Shown one piece after another: positions 1 to 6,142 of a stretch of 8,466 nt of DNA. The stretch comes from an uncultured Eubacteriales bacterium (GTDB lineage Bacteria > Bacillota > Clostridia > Peptostreptococcales > Anaerovoracaceae), in the NCBI GenBank assembly GCA_902797195.1, contig CADBRY010000132.1, forward strand, positions 1-8,466, given 5' to 3'. The notes under the pieces are model-generated. The model made no database searches. It saw only the letters and a list, made by a program, of their open reading frames with translations, and was not told where the DNA came from. Numbering within the stretch: position 1 is the first letter of the stretch; every line of letters starts with the position of its first letter. Both the position numbers and the translations under genes were made by a program.

Positions 1-84
1 GGCGTGATGGAACTGGCAGACGTGCGGGATTCAAAATCCCGTGGTGGCAACACCGTATGGGTTCGACCCCCATCGCCGGCACCA
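1..84 (+). tRNA. tRNA-Leu (anticodon CAA), first three bases cut off by the window
   Basis: This gene encodes the leucine tRNA that reads UUG codons. The cloverleaf can be drawn by eye. The anticodon stem is CGGGA 25-29 with TCCCG 37-41, around a seven-base loop whose central triplet CAA (32-34) is the anticodon. A long variable arm (GGTG 43-46 and CACC 51-54 around GCAA) marks it as class II, as expected for Leu. The T arm is ATGGG 57-61 with CCCAT 69-73. The 3' acceptor strand CGCCGGC (74-80) pairs with GGCG at 1-4 and needs three further 5' bases, so the gene begins just outside the window. The discriminator is A81 and CCA is encoded at 82-84. No terminator follows before yajC. Confidence 0.96.
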
Positions 85-118
85 AATAAGATCATAAGTT
101 TCGGAAGGAGAAATAATA

Positions 119-598
119 ATGAACGGTACTTTAATAACCATACTGCCTTTGGTTCTTCTGATAGTCGTCATGTATTTTCTCATGATCAGACCTCAGAAAA
201 AACGTGAGAAGGAAACCACCGCTATGAGAAACAGCCTCCAGGTAGGAGATGAGATCATAACCATAGGCGGTATCTGCGGCAAGATCGTAAAGACCAAGGA
301 AGAATCGATCGTCATCCAGGTCAACGGTGACAAGACCAAGATGGAAATGATGCGCTGGTCGGTTTCAAAGGTTGTTAAGGAAGGCTCCGGAAGAAACAGA
401 GCTGCGGAAGATTTTGAAGAAATCAGCGATGCCGAAGAAAACGAAGTAAAGAAGAGCATGCCCAAGAGAATGAAGAAGGCTGCTCCGGCTGTGGAAGAAG
501 AAACTGAAGAAGTGACTGAAGCAGTTGAGGAATCCGTCGAGGCCACTGAGGCAGTGGAGGAAGCTACTGAAGCTGTTGAGGAAAAAGCAGCTGAATAA
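119..598 (+). CDS. yajC: YajC, Sec translocase accessory membrane protein with long acidic tail
   Basis: YajC is a small single-span inner membrane protein that associates with SecD and SecF at the SecYEG export channel; its precise role is unclear and it is often dispensable. The family is recognised here by one hydrophobic segment (residues about 4-23) followed by IRPQKKREKE (23-32) and the core QVGDEIITIGGICGKI (41-56), ending near residue 87. At 159 aa it is longer than the usual 85-115 aa. The extra C-terminus has a short basic stretch (KKSMPKRMKK, 111-120) and then a glutamate-rich low-complexity tail with TEAVEE at 133-138, 143-148 and 150-155. The start is set by a good Shine-Dalgarno (AAGGAG, 105-110) eight bases before the ATG. 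It follows the tRNA-Leu by 34 bases, and an intrinsic terminator lies just downstream. Confidence 0.95.
   Translation: MNGTLITILPLVLLIVVMYFLMIRPQKKREKETTAMRNSLQVGDEIITIGGICGKIVKTKEESIVIQVNGDKTKMEMMRWSVSKVVKEGSGRNRAAEDFEEISDAEENEVKKSMPKRMKKAAPAVEEETEEVTEAVEESVEATEAVEEATEAVEEKAAE
515..583 (+). repeat. Three imperfect 18-base coding repeats in the yajC tail
   Basis: Three in-frame copies of an 18-base unit, consensus ACTGARGCNGTKGAGGAA, lie at 515-532, 545-562 and 566-583. Each encodes TEAVEE. The copies differ mostly at third codon positions, so the amino acid sequence is better conserved than the DNA. This suggests either old duplication or selection for the acidic composition. It is a low-complexity coding repeat, not a mobile or regulatory one. 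Confidence 0.85.
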
Positions 599-624
599 AC
601 CGCATATATATCGTCATCTTATAT

Positions 625-660
625 AAAAGAGCTGTGGCGTTGTGCCGCGGCTCTTTTTGT
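625..660 (+). terminator. Intrinsic terminator after yajC
   Basis: A ten-pair stem, GAGCTGTGGC (629-638) with GCCGCGGCTC (644-653) including two G-U pairs, closes a five-base loop and is followed by TTTTT (654-658). AAAA just before the stem (625-628) can extend the pairing and also gives a T-rich run on the opposite strand, so it may work in both directions. It ends the tRNA-Leu/yajC transcript and separates it from secDF. Confidence 0.92.
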
Positions 661-682
661 CTGTATTTAAGTCATTTTTTCC

Positions 683-711
683 TTGTTAGATGCCTCATTT
701 CGTTGTACAAT
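683..711 (+). promoter_or_regulatory. Predicted sigma-A type promoter for the secDF-rel operon
   Basis: TTGTTA (683-688) and TACAAT (706-711) match the -35 and -10 consensus at 4/6 and 5/6 bases, with the ideal 17-base spacer. Transcription would start near 717-719, giving a leader of about 75 bases before the secDF ATG. The location directly after a terminator and before a five-gene co-directional run supports it. This is a prediction from sequence only. Confidence 0.65.
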
Positions 712-726
712 AGACTGTAATATTCT

Positions 727-753
727 GACAGGGTTTTCCCGAAAAAAGCTGTC
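727..753 (+). other. Possible leader hairpin upstream of secDF
   Basis: In the predicted 5' leader, GACAG (727-731) can pair with CTGTC (749-753), enclosing a small inner helix in GGGTTTTCCC (731-740) and an unpaired A-rich stretch (742-747). It does not cover the secDF ribosome binding site at 785-790 and has no T-run after it, so it is neither a terminator nor an obvious sequestering element. It matches no riboswitch class that I recognise. The rest of 599-794 holds only the terminator and the promoter, and I see no small gene in it. Confidence 0.35.
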
Positions 754-794
754 GGAGTGTTTTGATGTGAGCATTAATTTATTCGGAGGAAAAA

Positions 795-3266
795 ATGAGT
801 TACAACTTAAGAAGGATACTGGCTATTTTATTTGTTATCATTATCGCCTTTGGGTGGGTGGTTACCGTCAAGGGGATCGGCCCCATGACACCCATCAAAG
901 ACCGTATGAATCTCGGTCTTGATATCAAGGGCGGCGTATATGTGGTTCTTGAGGCAGACAAAAAAGAACTTGCCAAATACAAGACTGAAGAAGACAAGAG
1001 GACCATCATGGAACAGACTCAGGCGGTCATTGAACGCCGAGTCAACGAACTTGGTCTGTCGGAACCCACGGTAACCATAGAAGGTGAAAACAGGATCCGT
1101 GTGGAGCTTCCGGGAGCGACAAATGCGGAGGAAGCTATTGAACAGATAGGCAGAACTGCACAGCTGACATTCATACTGGCCGACGGGACCCAGGTCCTTG
1201 ACGGCGGCAGCGTGAAAGATGCACAGGTGGGACAGGACGACAAGTCCACCAGTTATTCGGTCAACCTTCAATTTGACAGCGAAGGCGCCGATAAGTTTGG
1301 TGATGCAACCACCAAGGCATTCAACGGAGAAGTAAAGTCACAGATAGAGGGCGTAGGCGACGGAGCCATCGCCATCGTTTTGGATAATCAGATAATATCC
1401 GCACCAAATGTCAACGAACCAATCCTTGGAGGAAAATGCAGCATAACCGGAAACTTCTCTCAGGAAGAAGCATCCAACCTTGCGGCCCTTATAAGAGGTG
1501 GTTCACTGCCCATCACTTTGAACGAAGTAACATCATCTGTCCAGTCAGCCAAGATCGGATACAATGCACTTGAGATGAGCGTTTACGCAGGCCTTATAGG
1601 TCTGGGACTCATCCTGCTTCTCATGCTTATAGCATATAGAGGCCTGGGTATTGCCGCTGACCTTGCGTTGCTTTTCTATGTTGTAATCGTTGTAAATATA
1701 CTCTCCCTGATGGGTATGACTCTTACTCTTCCGGGTATTGCAGGTATCATCGTAGCGGTAGGTATGGCGGTAGACGCCAACGTTATCATCTTCTCCCGAA
1801 TCCGTGAGGAACTTGCGGCGGGCAGGAGCATAAGGGTGGCCTCCGAGACAGGATACAAGAGAGCTCTTACTTCCATAGTAGACTCTCAGGTCACCACACT
1901 TATTGCGGCTGTCATCCTCTATGAAGTTGGTACGAGCTCCGTCAAGGGATTCGCATTCACCTTCATGGTTGGTATCATCGTCAGCATATTCACCGCTGTT
2001 GTTGTAACACAGCTTTATGTGGGACTCTTTGCACAGACAAAGGCAACTTCAAAGCCCGGATTCTTCGGCATGAAAAAAGACGGAAGTGCAGCTCTCACAT
2101 TTAAAAAGACGATCCACCTTATCGACAAGAGAAAGGTGTTCTATGTCATATCCTGTGTCATCCTGGCACTTGGTCTTGTATTCGGTGTAGCCAGAGGACT
2201 TAACTTCGGTATCGACTTTACCGGAGGAACCATGATCCAGATGGATATGGGGAAACAGGTCAAGATAGCGGATGTAAAGGATGCCATCAAGAGCTATAAG
2301 CTGGATCCTGAGATCATCTACTCGGGACAGGGCAACAAGGAAATCGTAATACGTACCACCAAAGCTCTTGAAAACGAAGACAGAGCAAAGGTCATCGATT
2401 CCATAAACAAGAAGTTCGGAACCACCGACAAGAATGTCATCGCCCAGGAACTATTCGGCGGATCCATAGGAAAGGAACTGAGGAACAACGCTCTGCTGGC
2501 ACTTGCAATAGCCGCGGCATGTATGCTCATATACATAAGGATAAGATTCAGACAGTGGAGATTCGGCGCGGCAGCCCTCCTGGGTGACCTTCACGACGTG
2601 CTGATAGTGGTGTCATTCTACGCCATCTTCCAGGTGACGGTAAACAATCCCTTTATCGCGGGTATCCTGACGGTCGTAGGTTACTCCATAAACGACACCA
2701 TCGTTATATTCGACAGGATAAGGGAAAACATCAACTACATGAAGAGGGGTACCCTTGTTGAGACCATAGACTCCAGCATATCCCAGACTCTTGGAAGATC
2801 CCTGATGACGTCACTGACCACCATAATCGTTATGATTCCTCTGCTTATCATGGCGGGGGATGCCATAAGAGAATTCGTAATGCCTCTCATGGTAGGTATC
2901 CTTGCAGGTACTTACTCGTCCATCTGCGTATGTTCGCCTCTGTACTACGAGTTCAGCACCGCAGGCAGAGTCTCCAAGTATGAAAAGCAGGTAAAGGAAG
3001 CCAAGAAGCAGGCCAAAAAGGATGCCAAGAACGAAAAGAAGCTCCCTGGAGAAGAAGCCAAAGATGTGGAAGAGGCCGATGCAAAGGCAACGGAAAAACC
3101 TGCCGAGAAGACCACTGAGATCATAAATGATGATGCAACGAAGGTCACGGAAAAGAAGACCGGATCAGATAAAAAGGGCAGCGGACAGCGCAGATCAAAG
3201 CGCTATGTCAAGGGCGGCAATAAAAAGACTGAAGTAAGGGAGGAAGAAGAAACCTTCCGCCTGTAA
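795..3266 (+). CDS. secDF: SecDF, fused SecD-SecF proton-driven protein translocase subunit
   Basis: SecDF works with SecYEG-SecA and YajC, using the proton-motive force to pull or release exported proteins on the outer side of the membrane. This is the single-chain form known from Bacillus. The SecD half (to about 415) has TM1 near 6-25, the motif GLDIKGG (41-47), an external P1 region (about 28-250) and five more membrane helices containing GMAVDANVIIFSRIREEL (323-340), with D327 at the conserved proton-pathway aspartate. The SecF half has TM7 near 447-466, NFGIDFTGG (470-478), a smaller external domain, then five helices with GYSINDTIVIFDRIREN (629-645; D634) and R668 in GRSLMTS. The total is 12 predicted spans. 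A charged, Lys/Glu-rich cytoplasmic tail of about 100 residues (722-823) makes it longer than Bacillus SecDF (about 737 aa). The start follows GGAGGA (785-790) closely. It heads the operon, 14 bases before rel. Confidence 0.96.
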   Translation: MSYNLRRILAILFVIIIAFGWVVTVKGIGPMTPIKDRMNLGLDIKGGVYVVLEADKKELAKYKTEEDKRTIMEQTQAVIERRVNELGLSEPTVTIEGENRIRVELPGATNAEEAIEQIGRTAQLTFILADGTQVLDGGSVKDAQVGQDDKSTSYSVNLQFDSEGADKFGDATTKAFNGEVKSQIEGVGDGAIAIVLDNQIISAPNVNEPILGGKCSITGNFSQEEASNLAALIRGGSLPITLNEVTSSVQSAKIGYNALEMSVYAGLIGLGLILLLMLIAYRGLGIAADLALLFYVVIVVNILSLMGMTLTLPGIAGIIVAVGMAVDANVIIFSRIREELAAGRSIRVASETGYKRALTSIVDSQVTTLIAAVILYEVGTSSVKGFAFTFMVGIIVSIFTAVVVTQLYVGLFAQTKATSKPGFFGMKKDGSAALTFKKTIHLIDKRKVFYVISCVILALGLVFGVARGLNFGIDFTGGTMIQMDMGKQVKIADVKDAIKSYKLDPEIIYSGQGNKEIVIRTTKALENEDRAKVIDSINKKFGTTDKNVIAQELFGGSIGKELRNNALLALAIAAACMLIYIRIRFRQWRFGAAALLGDLHDVLIVVSFYAIFQVTVNNPFIAGILTVVGYSINDTIVIFDRIRENINYMKRGTLVETIDSSISQTLGRSLMTSLTTIIVMIPLLIMAGDAIREFVMPLMVGILAGTYSSICVCSPLYYEFSTAGRVSKYEKQVKEAKKQAKKDAKNEKKLPGEEAKDVEEADAKATEKPAEKTTEIINDDATKVTEKKTGSDKKGSGQRRSKRYVKGGNKKTEVREEEETFRL

Positions 3267-3280
3267 CTACGGAAGTCTGA

Positions 3281-5485
3281 ATGGCGATGAAGAAGAGCGA
3301 ATTCCTTGACAAACTGCTGGAGCAGAATAAAAACTACGATATCGAACTCATAGGCAGGGCCTACGATGTCGCTGAGGAGATGCACAGAGGACAGCTGAGA
3401 AAATCGGGGGAACCCTATCTCATACATCCTCTTGCAGTCGCCATTATTCTTGCGGAGCTGGGCATGGATGAGTCCACCATAATCGGTGGACTGCTTCATG
3501 ACGTAGTGGAGGATACTCCTTACACTCAGGAGGAACTTGTACGGGACTTCGGGGAAGAAGTTGGACTTCTTGTGGACGGAGTAACCAAACTGGGATCACT
3601 CAAATTCGACAGCAAGGAAGAAAGACAGGTCGAAAACCTGAGGAAGATGTTCCTGGCCATGTCCAAGGACATCAGAGTTCTTATAATAAAGCTTTCCGAC
3701 AGACTCCACAATCTCAGGACCATAAACTACATGACCCACGATAAAATCGTGGAGAAGTGTCAGGAGACTCTGGATATTTACGCACCCCTGGCAGCCCGTC
3801 TGGGTATCTATTCCATGAAGATGGAGCTTGAGGACATCGCGCTTAAGTTTCTCGAGCCGGAAGCCTACTACGATCTTGCCGAGCAGGTAAGCGAGCGCAA
3901 GGAGGCGAGGGAAGATGCCATCACCAACATCATCGACACCATGAAGGAGGCCCTTGATGAGACGGGGATGCACTATGAGATCTATGGAAGATCAAAGCAT
4001 TTCTACAGCATCTATAAGAAAATGCGCTTCCAGCACAAGAATATAGATGAGATCTTCGATCTTATCGCCGTTCGTATAATCGTTGAATCCGTAAGGGACT
4101 GTTACGCAGTGCTCGGGCTTGTCCATACCATGTGGACGCCTATTCCCGGCAGATTCAAGGATTATATAGCCATGCCCAAGCCTAACATGTATCAGTCCAT
4201 ACATACCACTGTAATAGGCGAGACGGGCAGACCCTTCGAGATACAGATCAGAACTTATGAGATGCACAGGATCGCCGAATACGGTATCGCAGCTCACTGG
4301 AAATACAAGGAGGGGATCGATAACGATTCGGAGGAAGTCAAGCTTTCATGGCTGAGACAGGCTCTGGAGTGGCAGAAGGACATCAGAGATCCAAGGGAAT
4401 TCATGGAGTCCCTTAAGATCGATCTCTTTTCGTCCCAGGTGTTCGTATTCACTCCTCAAGGGGACGTTATAGAGCTTCCCGCCGGATCCACGCCCCTTGA
4501 TTTTGCATTTAAGATACATACGGATGTAGGCTGTAAATGTGTAGGTGCAAAGGTCAACGGCAAGATGGTGACCATAGACCATCATCTTGAAAACGGAAAT
4601 ATAATCGAGATCGTCACATCGCCAAATGCGGCGGGCCCAAGCATAGACTGGCTGAAGATAGCCAAGAGCAGTTCGGCGAGAAACAAGATAAGGCAGTGGC
4701 TGAAGCGCGAAAACAAAAACGACGCAGTTGACAAGGGAAAAGACCTCTTTGATAAATACCTTAGAAAGAAAGGCCAGGATCCCAAAGAACTCCTTAAGAA
4801 CTCCTATTTGAACAAGGCTGTTAAAGAGCTTGGATTCAAGGATCAGGACGAGCTCTACACCCAGCTTGGTTACGGAGGCAATTTCCAGAGCAGGGTCCTG
4901 GACATGCTTCTTGGATATGACAGGGAAGTCAACGGCGGGGAAGAAGAGCATGACAAGACCCTTCTGGATGACCTTAATGAGATATCCGAGAAGACCCAGA
5001 AAAAAGCTGAACACAGAAAACAAAAATCCTCTGACAGCGGAGTGATTGTTGACGGATTCGACGATCTTCTCATACAGCTTGGAAGATGCTGCAATCCCGT
5101 TCCGGGAGATGACATAGTGGGATTCATCACAAAGGGCAGAGGGATCACGGTCCATAGAAAGGACTGCGACAATGTTAAATCCATGGACGAAGAGGATAGG
5201 GCAAGACTCATAGACGTGGAATGGGATCCCGCCACTCTGGAACAGGCATACAATGGAGGAATAACCCTAATAGCTTCCGACCAGAAGGGCATGTTCTCCA
5301 GCATATCAAAGATATGCGACGATATGGATGTGCACATAATAGGATTGAATGCCAGAGAATCAAAAGACGAGAGCATACGCATCGACCTGACACTGTCCAT
5401 CCACGACAGAGGCCAGATAGAGAAGATGTGCAGGTCTCTCAAGAACGTTCAGGGAGTGACTGAAGCATACAGAACAAGAGCGTAG
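3281..5485 (+). CDS. rel: Bifunctional (p)ppGpp synthetase/hydrolase, Rel family
   Basis: This cytoplasmic, ribosome-associated enzyme makes (p)ppGpp from ATP and GTP/GDP during amino acid starvation and hydrolyses it otherwise. The domain order is the full long-Rel plan at normal length (734 aa). The HD hydrolase domain (about 22-175) has H49, HDVVED (73-78) and D140-R141. The synthetase domain (about 230-345) has GRSK (236-239), RFKD (291-294) and YQSIH (304-308). A TGS domain follows (about 386-447), then a helical region, a Cys/His motif (C603, C604, H625, C629) and a C-terminal ACT domain (about 659-731). The intact HD residues and the RFKD motif, rather than the ExDD of monofunctional RelA, indicate both activities. 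Two in-frame ATGs lie six bases apart (3281, 3287). GGAAG at 3271-3275 is a modest Shine-Dalgarno best spaced for the first. Translation may be helped by coupling to secDF. Confidence 0.97.
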   Translation: MAMKKSEFLDKLLEQNKNYDIELIGRAYDVAEEMHRGQLRKSGEPYLIHPLAVAIILAELGMDESTIIGGLLHDVVEDTPYTQEELVRDFGEEVGLLVDGVTKLGSLKFDSKEERQVENLRKMFLAMSKDIRVLIIKLSDRLHNLRTINYMTHDKIVEKCQETLDIYAPLAARLGIYSMKMELEDIALKFLEPEAYYDLAEQVSERKEAREDAITNIIDTMKEALDETGMHYEIYGRSKHFYSIYKKMRFQHKNIDEIFDLIAVRIIVESVRDCYAVLGLVHTMWTPIPGRFKDYIAMPKPNMYQSIHTTVIGETGRPFEIQIRTYEMHRIAEYGIAAHWKYKEGIDNDSEEVKLSWLRQALEWQKDIRDPREFMESLKIDLFSSQVFVFTPQGDVIELPAGSTPLDFAFKIHTDVGCKCVGAKVNGKMVTIDHHLENGNIIEIVTSPNAAGPSIDWLKIAKSSSARNKIRQWLKRENKNDAVDKGKDLFDKYLRKKGQDPKELLKNSYLNKAVKELGFKDQDELYTQLGYGGNFQSRVLDMLLGYDREVNGGEEEHDKTLLDDLNEISEKTQKKAEHRKQKSSDSGVIVDGFDDLLIQLGRCCNPVPGDDIVGFITKGRGITVHRKDCDNVKSMDEEDRARLIDVEWDPATLEQAYNGGITLIASDQKGMFSSISKICDDMDVHIIGLNARESKDESIRIDLTLSIHDRGQIEKMCRSLKNVQGVTEAYRTRA

Positions 5486-5492
5486 ACGCTCT
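5477..5492 (+). other. Perfect stem-loop holding the rel stop codon
   Basis: AGAGCG (5477-5482) pairs perfectly with CGCTCT (5487-5492) around the four-base loop TAGA, whose first three bases are the rel stop codon. What follows is A-rich (AAAAAGAAAA from 5493), not T-rich, so it is not an intrinsic terminator on this strand. On the other strand a T-run precedes the stem and none follows it, so it does not terminate there either. It may be an mRNA stability or processing element between rel and the hydrolase gene, or chance. Confidence 0.5.
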
Positions 5493-5516
5493 AAAAAGAA
5501 AATAGAGGTAGGCACA

Positions 5517-6140
5517 ATGGAGATAGTATATGCCCCCAGCGGAGCACTGGGAGTCAACACATATTTTGTAAAAGACGAGGAAACGGGAAAAGGATTCATA
5601 GTCGATCCCGGCGGATGGAATGAAAGATTGACCGGGATAATCAAAGATATTGACATGGAGCCCGAATACATCATCCTGACCCATGGTCATGCGGATCATA
5701 TAATGGGCATAGATGATGCCAGGGCAGACTTTCCCATGATCAAAGTGATTGCCCATGAGGAAGAAAAGGACATGCTTGCCGATCCCACATTCAATATGAG
5801 CGGGCAGTTTGGACGTGTCACATCCATAATAGCCGACAGATACGTACGAGGCGGTGACACTCTGGATGTGGGAAACATCCATATGAAGTTCATCTTTACC
5901 CCGGGACATTCTCCCGGTGGGATGTGCATATACATTCCCGACGAGAATGTTCTCTTCAGCGGAGACACTCTTTTCAGGGCTTCCATAGGACGCACGGACT
6001 TCCCCGGATCATCTTTTACTGCCATCGAAAAGGCCATACACGAAAAACTGTGGCCTCTTCCCGATGAGACTACCGTTTATCCGGGACACATGGGACCAAC
6101 AACCATAGGATTTGAAAAGGAAAACAATCCTTTTGTATAG
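5517..6140 (+). CDS. Metallo-beta-lactamase-fold hydrolase, YcbL/glyoxalase II-like
   Basis: This is a soluble hydrolase of about 23 kDa that should bind two metal ions. The metal ligands are all visible: THGHADH (55-61, giving H56, H58, D60, H61), H131 in TPGHSPGG, D150 in FSGDTLF and H191 in YPGHMGPT. The signature GRTDFPGSS (158-166) and the closing ENNPF (202-206) are characteristic of the YcbL group, some members of which show glyoxalase II (thioester hydrolase) activity. It lacks the C-terminal substrate domain of classical glyoxalase II, so the natural substrate cannot be named. A clean ribosome binding site (GAGGT, 5505-5509) lies seven bases before the ATG. It sits 31 bases after rel and 2 before hemZ, a common position for this gene in Clostridia. 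Confidence 0.92.
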   Translation: MEIVYAPSGALGVNTYFVKDEETGKGFIVDPGGWNERLTGIIKDIDMEPEYIILTHGHADHIMGIDDARADFPMIKVIAHEEEKDMLADPTFNMSGQFGRVTSIIADRYVRGGDTLDVGNIHMKFIFTPGHSPGGMCIYIPDENVLFSGDTLFRASIGRTDFPGSSFTAIEKAIHEKLWPLPDETTVYPGHMGPTTIGFEKENNPFV

Positions 6141-6142
6141 AT

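Noticed and set aside
4..207. 67-codon frame beginning in the tRNA gene
   Set aside because: It runs through the tRNA and out of frame into yajC; no ribosome binding site and no recognisable protein.
683..922. 79-codon TTG-start frame with several cysteines overlapping the secDF start, considered as a SCIFF-like small peptide because such genes occur near yajC/secD in some Clostridia
   Set aside because: It starts inside the predicted promoter, has no ribosome binding site, overlaps secDF by about 130 bases in another frame, and its cysteine spacing does not resemble SCIFF.
4346..5155. 269-codon open frame on the minus strand inside rel
   Set aside because: It is fully antisense to a well-conserved rel region, shows no recognisable domain and no own upstream signals; it follows from the codon composition of rel.
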